Source: Leucogyrophana mollusca (lineage: Eukaryota; Basidiomycota; Agaricomycetes; Boletales). Taken from it: a DNA stretch of 64,000 bases. A model generated the notes under the pieces. It made no database searches, was not told the origin of the DNA, and saw only the letters and a list, made by a program, of their open reading frames with translations. The translations under genes were made by a program, and so were the position numbers. Below, one piece after another: positions 22,535-33,689 of the stretch (position 1 is its first letter; the number at the start of each line of letters is the position of its first letter). The stretch lies in contig MU266334.1 of NCBI GenBank assembly GCA_021014945.1, positions 98,005-162,004 of the forward strand, read 5' to 3'.

Positions 22535-23793
22535 GATGGGGAAATTCCAAGCAGTTCACTCAACGGGCACCGAGTTTGTCAAAGCTCCTGTACTTTGTAT
22601 GAGCACTCGTTACGCTGGCCTCCTATTCTCCATCGCGCGAGGCTGTAGTCAACGTTGTCAGCGCCTTGCCAAGCTTTTTGGATGTTACCGTGGATTTGTA
22701 CGCAAGGCCTACCTCAAGTCCGCAAGCGCCGCTCTAGTTTCAATCCACGTCGAAGGGCATGAAGTGTCAGTGTTTGGTTGACGACAATGAACCTCGTACC
22801 AGCCCATACCCCGCCGATGTCGGCGACCACTACACCAGCTATTCGAAAGTCCATGGCTGCTGTGCGGAAGTTTCTGCCACACTAACTGCGAGTGGCTGGG
22901 GGAACAGGGCATGGGCGCAATGAAAAAGGGAAACAGCAAAAGCCAAGACCTTTAATGTCGTCTAAAGCAAACGACTTGAACAGCAAAGCGGGAATGCCAC
23001 GGTGCTCGTGTACCTGGTTCAATAGCATCATGCAAGAACCATCAAACCCGGAGCACAGTAGCGCGAGCCAAGTACAGCTGGACCTTAGAGAGTCGAGCAA
23101 GGCGTACTGGACAGATCAAGGCACCCGCTGCGCCCCAGCGGTTGTGCTGACGCTAAGTGGTCCCAGAGTGTCATCGATCGTGATCCCCAGGTATCACATC
23201 CTGTCAAGTCTCCTGGGTGACCATTGGAGGGAAGGAGTGGATGGCTGTAGATGGGTAAACTAGTCAATCTGCGACTCGCTTCAGCTGTCCCAAGCCCCAT
23301 AGATTTAGGACACCTGTAGCGTGCCGCTGTTGACGGCGGTCATTTGGGCGGGGTTTTGCCTAGGTGTGTGGATGCCAAGAGGGTGGGTGTGCACAGGTGC
23401 ATTGCTTAGTCGAGAACCAACACGATCATGACAAAATCGGACAGCCACAGCAGAAGCACTCAACCGGGGCTGCAGATGAAATTTTAAACCCAACGTTTTT
23501 CTTCCCCGCCGGCAGTCCTCTGTTCATGACGATTACTATGCGGTAGGGCCGAATCCTGGTCACCCTGGGGTTTCACTGCGCACGGATTGGCGCGAATTTG
23601 GATGTTGAACTCCGGGATGTTGCTTCGAACTTCGGGTAAAGTCAGCGCTCAATTGCAGTGCTGATAATAGTCCCAGGGCTAAGCGCTGAGCACTCACGGT
23701 GATCCTCGAGCCTTCTCGCAATCTTTCTCAGGTACACTCCTTGACTCGAATAACTGACCGAAGAGTTCATTGGTGAAACGAGCCCCCAACAAA
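22535..23793. other. Intergenic: divergent promoter between DUF6533 and CK1-like genes
   Basis: About 1.26 kb with only short overlapping frames on both strands. None has a family motif, and none splices sensibly to a neighbour. I see no repeat or RNA gene here. Confidence 0.5.
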
Positions 23794-26294
23794 ATGTCGA
23801 TTCCTCATATTATTGACAGCCGCTTCGTCGTTGGGAAGCAGATTGCACGAGGAGTATATAGCATTGTATTTCAAGGTACGCTCTCCTGAATGCACATGCC
23901 GGTTGCAGGGTGCAGGATTTGGCCTCTAAACATGCACCAAGTTAGCTTGGAACGAGGTCAATCGTGTTACTGACAATGGATTAGGGACGGACAGAGGGAC
24001 GAACCTGCCTGTTGCCATTAAATTCGTGCGCATCTCAAGGCTCTTCCGCTATCATGTTATACACACCCCCTGAAGCCCAAGGAACCCACCGACACGGACG
24101 GAGCTCAGTTGAGCGCGGAATACAAAGCTCTCCAGATTACAGACGGCACAGGTGACGATTCTTTGAATGTCCGATTTGCTATCGCAAATCTGAACAGACT
24201 TTGCCTACTAGTCGGCGTTCCTCGGGTCTGCCATTTTGGACGAGAGGGGCCATATAATGTCCTTGTTACGGACCAACTCGGGCCAGGCCTTGTAGAGTTA
24301 TTCGACAAGTGTGGGCGTAGGTTTTCAATGAAGACGGTATGCATGGTTGCGGTGCAGATGGTGGGTACCCATCTAGTTTTCCATCCTCTCCAGACCCTTC
24401 TTAGCTCGTCAGCGTGGGTTATGGCTTGGAGTATCGCTCACGTTAACATGTTTCCCCTGTGGCTCATGCTATGCTGTCGTCACGCGTGCTCAATCTTCGA
24501 ACAGATCAAACAGATACAGGCCATCCATAAGAAGGGCCTGGTCCACCGCTACCTCAGGCCTCATAACTTCCTACTCGGCATGCCAGAGTCCCAGGAAGCG
24601 CAGCGAATTCATATAATTGGTGAGTGTCATTTTTACAGCGTTGTTGATGGAGGTTATCTGTCTGCCGTATTGTCCATGTTTTTGTCGTACCCTTTCCTAA
24701 TTGTACTTTTTCAACCTACCCTCGCCACGACTTAGCATTCGGTTTGGCGAAAAGGTACCTTGACCCAGAAACCGGACGCCATGTTCCTTACAACGAGGGA
24801 ACGGCGTTCTACGGTTCAGCGGCATTCATGTCCATCAACGCTCACTTGGGTCGCGAGCAATCTCGAAGGGACGATCTGGAATCGATTGGTTACGTGTTAA
24901 TATATTTCCTTCGAAACACTCTGCCCTGGATGGATTCGAAGGACTCCAACAAATTGTTTTACGAAAGAATCGGGGAGCAGATGCAGACCACCTCTGTTCC
25001 TGACCTCTGTGCGGGTCTGCCAGGTATGTCTACTGTGGAAACACTATGGTCAACTTTGTATCAACTACTGATATTCTCTGTAGAGGAATTTTGCGTATAT
25101 TTCCGCTACATTCGTCACCTCGAATTCGAGCAAGATCCCGACTACGACTTTTTGTGCACTCTATTCAAGAATATACTCAAGGCCATTGGCGAGGAAGATG
25201 ATGGTGTCTACGATTGGAATCGCAGGGATGAACAGGTTTCGGTCTGTCAGGCGTTACCATCCTTGGCATCTGTCCTCATTATGTGCCCAGGTTGCGGGAT
25301 CCTTAAAGGCGGTATGATGAAGTCAACTCTATAGACTGTTGGTCCTGCCGCCTTACTTCAACGTCTCTAGGGGCCGTCTACAGATGTGCCTCTAGGGGGA
25401 AATGAGACGGTCATTGAAGGAGATCGGGGAGATGTCAGTGCTAGTCCCATTGGTGGCGGAGTATCCCGCAGGAGCAGCCTCAGTAGCTCACTTTTAAACG
25501 TAAGGCTTGTTACCTACCTTTGTGCCTAGGCTCGATGGCTTACTCGGTGACTGAAGATGGAAGCAGCTCCCCTGCCAGTGATTGAACCTCCTGCGGAAAT
25601 TCGGGCAGTAACTCGACTTTCCGTTACTCGTGGTTTCAGTTACGAGTCCCTCCTCGACGTAAATTCCTACATGTTTTTGCAACCCGTCGAATGCACTAAA
25701 CTCCAGATTCACAGCTGCCAGCTACGGGGCTCCCGAAGCCCAGTTCCCACAACGGCGTTGTGGAACATGTAAGGACGTCGCCCCGACGTCTGCCGTCCTC
25801 AGGTCGCCCATCAGTACCGCAAGTGAGTTCGAGTTCGGTTGCCTTTATTCAGACTCTTCTGAAGTTGGTACTATAATTGCTAGTCGCCTCTCAAGGTCCC
25901 GCCGCCAGCGGGCGCGGAGTCTAACATCACCAAGCCCCCTGGTATTGCGGACTCTGCCTCCCAAACCCCTCAAAAGGATGGCAAAAGTTTATCAGCCCGG
26001 GTATGGAAAAAGCTGCGCCCTAATAGAAATAAGGCCGTCGTCACTGTTGCTCGTACTAAAGAAGTATGTCCTTCCCTGTGGGCCCAGTGTACACTAAATC
26101 ATTTGCAGAGGGTGGCCGCTCGTCAACGGAGACGCCAGAGTACAACCTCCAACGAGATCACGGATGATGAAAGCTATGAGGAGCCTGTTCGTGGTTCTGG
26201 GAGCACCGTGGTCGTTGGCGACGACGACGACGACAGCGAAATCGCAGTCATTGACATCTGCTGTTTTTGCTTATGCTTTAGGGCTCGTCACTAG
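23794..26294 (+). CDS. Casein kinase 1-like pseudokinase with Cys-rich C-terminal tail
   Basis: Kinase-domain exons 23794-23875, 23985-24025, 24076-24360, 24505-24619, 24736-25023 and from 25084 keep frame. The order of CK1 motifs is clear: VVGKQIARGVYSIVFQG, LPVAIKF with the ATP lysine, LVHRYLRPHNFLLG, AFGLAKRY, MSINAHLGREQSRRDDLESI and LPEEFCVYFRYI. However, HRD has become HRY, the loop lysine is arginine, DFG is AFG and the glycine loop has lost two glycines, so phosphotransfer is unlikely. The tail exons (about 25360-26294) are Ser/Pro-rich, then basic (WKKLRPNRNK), then acidic, and end VIDICCFCLCFRARH. This resembles the palmitoylated C-terminus of yeast Yck1/Yck2 plasma-membrane kinases. 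Junctions between 25240 and 25760 are approximate. The reading frame is intact, so it looks maintained, not decaying. Confidence 0.82.
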
Positions 26295-26339
26295 CGACTC
26301 GGGCATTGCAGTTGTGTCACCAGCGCTTTGTCAAAAGCA

Positions 26340-27060
26340 AGCGCCTTGGTAATGTAGGGGATCTTTCGCCCGACATCAGACCGATTGACCTCACTGGAAG
26401 CATCAAACGAGAAGACAGCTATCCCACTGCACATGGCGGCTTTGGTGATATGTGGAAGTGTGTTTCGAAAATGGAGTCGAATCCTGTCCGAGTTTGTACA
26501 TTCCAGGTCTCCGACCTAGTCGTACTGATAATGTCAAGGCATTGAGACCCCAGGTTACGAATGAGGAGGATGATAGACGGAAGAAATGCAAGCTTTGTGC
26601 TGGGTTATCCCACCGTCACTTTAACCTCGCTCGAATGAATACGGTAGCAGAGGTTATAGCGTGAACCCAGCGTGTGGCAACACTTGTGCACGAGAATGCG
26701 TTTTCCCTGCTAGGAATCACCTCAGACTTCGGACCCCTCACGCCCATTGCCTGCCCCCGGCCAGACCGCGGAACCTTGAGCGTATCCCTAAAACGTCGGC
26801 GAGATAAGTCCATCGTTCCCCACAGGTTCCTTCCCGCAATCGGTCCCTCCACGGAAAACCGACCCCAGGCTAAACTTCATTTCAATTCGTCGCTTCTCTA
26901 GCTAGTCGTTATCGCAGCTGGCCTCCGCTATCGTTCACGTTTGCCTCTTTTCGATTCTGAATCATCTGTGAACCAACGCCTGCACAGTACAGTCATATTC
27001 AGTAGTCCACGGAAACCTAACTGGTGTACGCTTTGGCCTGGTATCGCAAGGTAAATCCTG
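26340..27060 (+). pseudogene. Broken protein kinase fragment
   Basis: Separate pieces of a kinase of the kind widely expanded in Agaricomycetes can be read. First comes DLTGSIKREDSYPTAHGGFG followed by DMWKC (about 26380-26460), which is the N-lobe with a glycine loop. Then comes VHENAFSLLGITSDFGPLTP (about 26688-26750), the hinge approach. Last comes YSVVHGNLTG (about 26998-27030), which corresponds to the catalytic loop region with HGN where HGD or HRD is expected. No VAVK lysine segment, no DFG and no C-lobe follow, stops and frame changes lie between the pieces, and no ATG precedes them. I read it as a truncated, decayed copy. A short expressed fragment cannot be excluded. Confidence 0.65.
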
Positions 27061-27150
27061 GTACACCTCGCGCAAGATGCAAACATGCAGGACGTCGAGT
27101 CTCACCCGCATGAATGACAAGAGGCTACATAAAGGTATGACCTACACTGG

Positions 27151-27240
27151 ACATACAACAACAACGGCAACCACAACTACAGTAGTTACAACAACAACAA
27201 CGGCAGTCACAACTACGACAGCTACAACAATAACAGCAAC
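27151..27240 (+). repeat. ACA/ACR trinucleotide repeat tract
   Basis: About 90 bases made almost wholly of ACA, ACG, ACC, ACT and related triplets (for example ACAACAACAACAACGGC). It can be read as a threonine-rich run on the plus strand and a valine-rich run on the minus strand. It lies just downstream of the P450 stop codon at 27279 and is best seen as a microsatellite. Confidence 0.8.
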
Positions 27241-27278
27241 ATGCTCATTATCCTCGTTACACGTACCGGGTCGTAACA

Positions 27279-29545
27279 TCATAACATTTCCGCAAGCTTC
27301 TCTGAGGTCATCCCGGGTGTCCGTGGAGTGAACCGACAGCGGAATGCAGTTGGGTGACTGACAAACAAGACATGAGGTGTAGACAAAACAGTTAATGGCG
27401 TTGAAGAACTCACGACGTAACACCCGCTGTCCACTTCGGATTCACATCAATATCATTCCCTCGCTCGTCTTTACATTTCGTGATCGTGAATAGGGCTAGC
27501 ATCGAAACCATGGCCGACCAGACCGATGCGTCCGCTATGTAGCGTCCGACGCAGACCTTGCGTTCCGTTAGTGGCAGTATAGTCCGACACACAGTCGGGG
27601 CACGTACTCGTCTCCCAAACCCAAAGGTGAAACTGGCCGTATCATCTGTGAGTTCACCATCGGCGTCGAGGAACCTCTCGGGTAAAAATTCTTCTGGGTT
27701 TCCGTATTTGGCTGCATTGCGAGTCATAGCCCTGTGGACCGGGTGGTACTCAGTAGACGCCTGGTAATGATGAAGGCAAACCAACCAAGTGTTCGTGATA
27801 ATCGTTGCGCCTGTAAGCCGCACGGTGAGTTGAATGTCAAATGCGACTATCAATTGACGAACCTTGTGGAATAAACTGCCCTTCATATATGTCGCTTTTC
27901 GTGGTAGCGTGAGGGATACCTAGGGAGAACCAGTTGGTAAATGATTGCCGACGAGATAGCACATTCAGTTACTTAGTGGTACGGCGGGATGCCACCGAAG
28001 AACCTCGCGTAAGACGGCTTCGACATATGGCAGGGACTGGCGATCCTCAAAATCGGGAAGTTTATCCGTCCCTACAACTGCATCGATCTCGGCCTGTGCT
28101 CGTTCTTGTACTTTGGGGTGCAAAAGCATAGCAAGTATGAAGATGAGCAACGTTGAAGCAGTCTAGAGCCCGGTGAGTTCTCGGTACGGGGTAACGTCGG
28201 ACGAAACTAACGGTTTCAGATGCAGCTGAAAGTCGTTTCACCTGATCAGCCATGATGCGTGTGAGGTCAGTAAAGCTAGCTTACCGGCAAACGCGGTGAC
28301 GGACGATTCTTTGATTGCCATCTCAACGTTACCAGATGGGTCGTTGCCAGTGATCTTTTTCAGAGCATCTACAACCATAGACGGCGCAGCCGTTCCGGAT
28401 GCCTGTGTATGTTGTTAGAAATGGAAGGAACATCCTCACAGAGGAGTCGAACCATGCTCTGCTGCACGTATTTGAACGGTGCTTCGATCATCTCGTGTGC
28501 ATATTTCTGTGATAAAAGGGCTGTTCGTTTGAGGGAGGCTCCAGGGAACCAAGCGGGGATGTGCTGAACTGCAAATAAAATGTAGAAACCCGAAACACGC
28601 ATTAGCAATGAATATAAATAATTCAGGGCGAGCAAACTTACGGAATGGGAACGCGCCGAGGAAGGCGGCGACCTCTGGCCTGATCGCACCGACAGCCAAG
28701 GTTACTGCTCTGTCAACGATTGCGACCAGCGGGTCGTCGCGAGCTGCCGTTTCGTATCCGTACAAAACGGACATGATGATCGAGGCGGAATGACTGTTAG
28801 GCAATGTGAGCTTCGAGCATGACGATTTGGAGCAGGACACCGACGTCTGAAGGTGGGCTGCATAGTTTTCCGGGTCTTCAAGGAGATTGGACACGAGCTC
28901 GCGGGCTTTCCTGATTTGCATCGGATGGTAAGCAAGCGATGCCTCTGACCTGAAAGCTTGGTGGAAAAGTCTCCTGTTAGCCAAGGGTCAGAAATATTCA
29001 AGGCGTATACGCAAAGTCAGTCAACCTATGGAGGCGCCATCGATCGGAATATGGGATCAAGACAGAGTTAAATGACCACCCGAAGCTTCAGACGGTATCG
29101 GGGCTAGCGTCAGTTGGAAATGAAGGGAAAGTGTCTAATGCGTACAAGTCATTAGTGAGAGTGACGATGGCCGGTCGATCGGAGTAGTTATATGAACGCT
29201 TGTCCAGGAGGTCTCTTGCTACCTTTTCTGAGTTGATAATGATGATCTCCTGGTTAAGAAGACGTGAATACACCAGGTCACCTTCACGAGAAGTCAAGAA
29301 GGTCAGCAGTGGTAAATCAATGAAGACGAGTCTAAATTACCATAGACAGCTCCCCATTCCGTGTATGATAACCAGGGTGCCTCAGCGTTGAGACCAAGCA
29401 CATTCCCGACGATCGGAAGTGGCGAGGGTCCTGGAGGGAGAGGGAGGCCACCTGGATTCCTCTTCTTTCTGGGAAACCAACTGGCTATACTGTAGGCAGC
29501 GAGAAAAACCCCAGCAAGAGGCAAATAAAAATCCGAACCAAACAT
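27279..29545 (-). CDS. Cytochrome P450 monooxygenase (paralogue 1)
   Basis: ER-anchored haem monooxygenase; substrate unknown. The ATG at 29545 gives a membrane anchor (MFGSDFYLPLAGVFLAAYS) followed by the hinge LPLPPGPSPLPIVGN. Further marks are WRLHRRLFHQAF (C-helix), the I-helix motif AASETTAST spread over three exons with a 14-nt micro-exon at 28225-28212, the ExxR in VLREVLRWHP, PERFLD and the haem loop FGFGRRVCVGRYIA with its cysteine. The tail ends GVTSHPTAFRCRF and stops at 27279. At least ten introns are present. All key residues are intact, so the gene appears functional. It is a close paralogue of the P450 at 33690-35930 on the opposite strand; SART1 lies between them. It resembles the sequences often labelled O-methylsterigmatocystin oxidoreductase-like. 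Confidence 0.92.
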
Positions 29546-30006
29546 CACAAGAATGGCGGCGAGAAGAAGACTCAAGACTTTGGTTTTTCCTTTTCACCTT
29601 AAGTATTCTTCCTCAGCCATACTTAGCACCGCAAGGTGACATCGGGTACATATTTGCCCCCTTCATATTACCGATTGATTACGACAGAAATCATGTCGCA
29701 TCAAGGGCGCTCATCAAGAAAGGGATCTGCCTCGCTGCAGCATGTTTGATGAGGTTGATGGGGTGTGGGCATTGTGAGGTGTCGTGTGGGTGTGTTCCGA
29801 TATAGAAGGAGGTAAGAAACCCGAAAAGGAACCACTTTGCCACGGCTGAGTCAGCGCTAACTGCGTTGGTGGCTTCTCCGAGGAATCAGCTGTCCTGAAC
29901 GCGTTTACTCTCATCCTCCAAGCGGGGAGCCAAGTGGGATCTACTAATCTCGTATCTAGACCTTCCTTTGACGTTTATCAGGGCTCTAATTCCACTTTCT
30001 ACCAAC
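29546..30006. other. Divergent promoter between P450-1 and SART1
   Basis: About 460 bases shared as the upstream region of two divergent genes. No TATA box or repeat stands out. Confidence 0.6.
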
Positions 30007-32923
30007 ATGTCAATGGAAGAAAGCATCAGTTTGGAGGAGACCAACAAAATCCGTATTTCCCTTGGTCTCAAGCCGCTGACTGATGACGCTGCTCCTGCTG
30101 ACGACAAGGACAAGGAGGCTGAACTCAATTATACGAAGCAGCGTGAGAGGGAGGCAAAGGAGAGGGAATCAAAGTAAAGCCATGGTTCGTTCTTCAATGT
30201 AGGAATCTTTTTCTGATTTACGTCTCTTTCCACAGGAAAATACATGACCGGATAAACAAGTGGGTTGCTTTCTCCCTTGGTGTTCTACGGACACTTCTAC
30301 TTTCTTTATGGGCAATTAGGCCCAAACCGCTGAAGAGCCGCTTGCTCACATCATACCATGGTGATCTAGGGTGAGGAATAGACGGGAACTCAATGCATCC
30401 CTCGGCGGCACAACTCTTGGTGACCCAGATGGCGACACAGAGGACACGCTTAAATGGATAAAGAAAGCCAAGAAAAGGGAGAAAGAGCTGGCGAAGAAAA
30501 GACAGGCGGAATTGGCAAGCAGGGACAAAGACTTTCAAGGGGACGAATACTCTGAGAGTTCGTTCTTGTTTCGTTGTCTGTTCAACATGAACTGACAGGT
30601 AATTTTGAAGAGGATTTGGTTGGACTCAAGGTCAGCCACGACTTTGAAGACTTAGGGGAAGGCGACGCTCGCATACTCACCCTCAAAGATAGCCGAATCC
30701 TCGACAACGAAGGTATTTGGTTCGAGGCAGTCAAATTGTTGATAAACCTAATTCGTCATTTCAGAGGATGAATTGCAGAACGTCGAGATGGCGGAAGAGG
30801 AACGAACCCAGAAAAGGAATGAGATGAAAATCAAAAAGCGGGACTATACTGGTTATGATGACGAAGAGTTCGTTGACGGGAGGCAGGGCGTGAAGCGAGG
30901 TATCCTCGCGAAATACGATGAAGAACTCGAGGGAGCGCGAGAAACTGTGAGTACGCGCGCTTCATTCCACCATCTACTCCGAGCCAACCTACGTCGCTCC
31001 CAGGGATTCCGTTTAGGTGCCTCCGCACCTTCAACCAAAGCAGAGAAGCCTGCGCTGGACCAGGAGGTTGTTTCTGTTAGCAGAGCTTTACTCTCCATTG
31101 ACTATACTAGTGAGCGTCCTGTTTACATTAGAAGGCGTTGTCCGCTCACCCGCGTCTCAGAGAATCTTGAAACTCACGACTACTTACGTGAAGGCGACGT
31201 GGGCTTTAAGAAACCGAAGGTAGGCATGGTTTAATGCATGGTCTCCCCTTACGCTTACCATGAACGTTAGACCAAGAAGAAACGGTCGTCACGCCGTGCA
31301 CCAGTCGATAGCGACATCGGGATTGACAACGGCGAGAACTCGATGGATGTCGACGAGAAACCGATCATACCACGTCCACGTGATACGAACGCCAACTTCG
31401 TGGACGATGATGACCTACAAGCAGCCCTTGCGCGTTCTCGGAGAGCAAAAATCCATAAAGTCAAGAAGTTGTCGCCCGAGGAGATTGCTCGAAAAGGTGA
31501 GCAGATTGGCCAGTCGTTAACGGTACGGCTGACAATCCCTATCTAGTGGCAGAAGATCGAGCGAGGGAGGAGTCTGTTCGTGCTGACGATATCATCAAGG
31601 TCGAGGATGCTGACGAGGAACGGGAGACAGCGGGGCTTACCTTTGACGACACGTCCGAGTTCGTCCGTGCAATCTCTTATAACCCTACGGCCGTGAAAGT
31701 AGAGCAAACCGAGCCCACATCGGTTCCGACGCCCGTAAAGCAGCAGTCATACTTTCGCGAAGTATCGATGGCAGCTGGCGATGAGGCTTTAGACGAGATT
31801 GAAGCTGGCGAGGTGATTGTGAAGGACGAAGATGACGACGACGAGGAGATGCTGAATGCTGTGGAAGAAGCGATCAAGGTGATTGAATCTGAAGAGCGCG
31901 CAGGGGAGAACGGCGTAGATGGCGTTGGGACGTCAAACGAGCAGAACTTCGGATCTGGCATGGCTGCCACTCTTACACTTCTACGACAGCAAGGTATCCT
32001 CGCCCAGCCCAGTGCAGATCAGACTGAGCGCGAGAAGGTACAGCTGCAGAGGGACACGTGGTTGGCCGAATATCGCAGGAAACAGACACAGCGGGATCTC
32101 GAACGTTTGCAATCTCGTGGGGGTAACAAAGATCAAGCAACACGGGAGTATGAGAATCGCCTTCGTGAAAAGCAGGAGGCTCGCGCCAACGAGGAAGCAT
32201 TCAAGAACTACAAACCTGACGTGAACATTGTCTACTACGATGAGTTCGGACGCACCCTTACCCCGAAGGAAGCATGGAAAGCACTGTCGCACAAATTTCA
32301 CGGCAAGGGATCGGGGAAGATGAAGACGGAGAAACGGCTTAAAAAGATTGCGGAGGAGAAGAAACAAGAGGCAATGGCCAGTGGTGACACTCCTCTAAGT
32401 ATGAACCGAGCCTTCCAGATCCGGCAGGAAAAGACAGGCCAGGCGCATTTCGTCCTGTCCGTTGGCAACCGAGGGTATGTCGGTTTCCCATTCAAGTTTC
32501 GTGGCGCTATTTTCTTTCTAACCCCTTTTGTCCAGTGCTGTACCGCAAGCCTCTGAATTCTTGGATCCTCAGCCCCTGTCGAAAGGCAAAACGGAGAAGA
32601 CTAAGAGCAAGAAGAAAGATGCTAAATCTGCGGCATCCCAGGATCTCGAGTCGACAGGGTTTATGACTTTACCAGCACCCCACCCTCTGTCAAATAGCAT
32701 CTCTGCCAGCCCCGCACCCTCGGGCTTTTCCTCTGCCATGCCTACGAATGGAGTCACGCCCTCCATGAAGCCCGGTTTCTCCAGGATATCGTCCGCTGTG
32801 GATACTCCCTCTCAAAGTGGTACGCCTGTGCCGGGTGACCGTACGAAGGTGGCGTTTGGTTTCGGTGCGAAGAGAAAAGCCGATGAAGAACTCGCAGAGC
32901 CGGTACCATCGAAGAGACGATGA
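30007..32923 (+). CDS. SNU66: SART-1/Snu66, U4/U6.U5 tri-snRNP-associated protein
   Basis: Nuclear pre-mRNA splicing factor that holds the tri-snRNP together. Ten exons (30007-30173, 30236-30259, 30370-30557, 30599-30712, 30765-30946, 31004-31109, 31161-31219, 31271-31496, 31547-32474, 32536-32923) total 2,382 nt, giving 793 residues. Family hallmarks are MSMEESISLEETNKIRISLG with the LGLKPL motif, DTLKWIKKAKKREKELAKKR, LVGLKVSHDFEDL, LTLKDSRILDNEEDELQNVE, KKRDYTGYDDEEF and the C-terminal YYDEFGRTLTPKEAWKALSH. Long acidic and Lys/Glu-rich coiled-coil stretches fill the rest. The end KVAFGFGAKRKADE...PSKRR is basic. The second exon is 24 nt. The ATG at 30007 is directly followed by the conserved opening. 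Confidence 0.96.
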
Positions 32924-33689
32924 GTTATGTTACTTCGTTGAGGATGTGTCCATGATATTTTGATTCCGCTTACCACGGTTATGTAGAGGCTATTACGGAG
33001 CCGGGAGTGGGCACCGATTTTGTAAGTGGAATAGTATACATTCCAGTCATAGGAACGCAATGCAACAAACCATTGTGTATCACTCCAGTTGCCCAAACGC
33101 ATTCCTCGATGAGCCCCTTTGATTCCCCTCGGATCAACTAAACAATGGAAAGGGAGAAGGATCGGCATTACTACTTGATTTTCACACGAATTTGCCTAGT
33201 AGACATTCATCACCAGGACGAGTTATTTATGGGCGTCGTGTCGACATCAACCTGAACGAGACAAAGAAGAGCCAAGCTGAAACCCGAAGGACGCGCGAGA
33301 TTTGGCTTGAAAATCTTGACCTAACCACGTTGGCTCCGGCATTTGGTAAGCCAGTAAGGCACCTGGGCCTACAGGTTTTGTCTGAAACACTTGTGATGCA
33401 TCAGGCAACTCAACCAGGTTCTGAAGGAGGCGTCTCGATATCAGTCACCGTCTACGATGCCGTAGGTCCACAGAATTTGACAGCTCTAGTGCCAGTGGCG
33501 CTTGTGCAATGTACACCACCATTGCGCCCACAGACTCGGGATGCATACATCTGCCTACATTGATACCAACAATGCTAGTGCACATTCGGTGATGGGCGCC
33601 AAGTTGCTCCTGAGGCCTGAGGATTTATATAGGGCGATACAGTCACGGTGAGCTACTGACAATCTGACCTCACATATTTGCTATTTGCG
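32924..33689. other. Intergenic between SART1 and P450-2
   Basis: About 770 bases. A plus-strand frame (33192-33563, 123 codons) overlaps it but shows no family motif, starts poorly and ends just before the P450 promoter; I do not call it. A TTATATAGGG-like stretch near 33626 may be the P450 TATA element. Confidence 0.5.

Noticed and set aside
22533..22781. Plus-strand frame overlapping the start of the DUF6533 gene
   Set aside because: It lies largely in the DUF6533 promoter, has no motif and no splice partner.
27077..27331. Threonine-rich 84-codon frame
   Set aside because: It is translation of the ACA-type trinucleotide tract and has no other coding evidence.
33192..33563. 123-codon plus frame between SART1 and P450-2
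   Set aside because: No motif recognised, poor start, and lies in the P450 promoter region.
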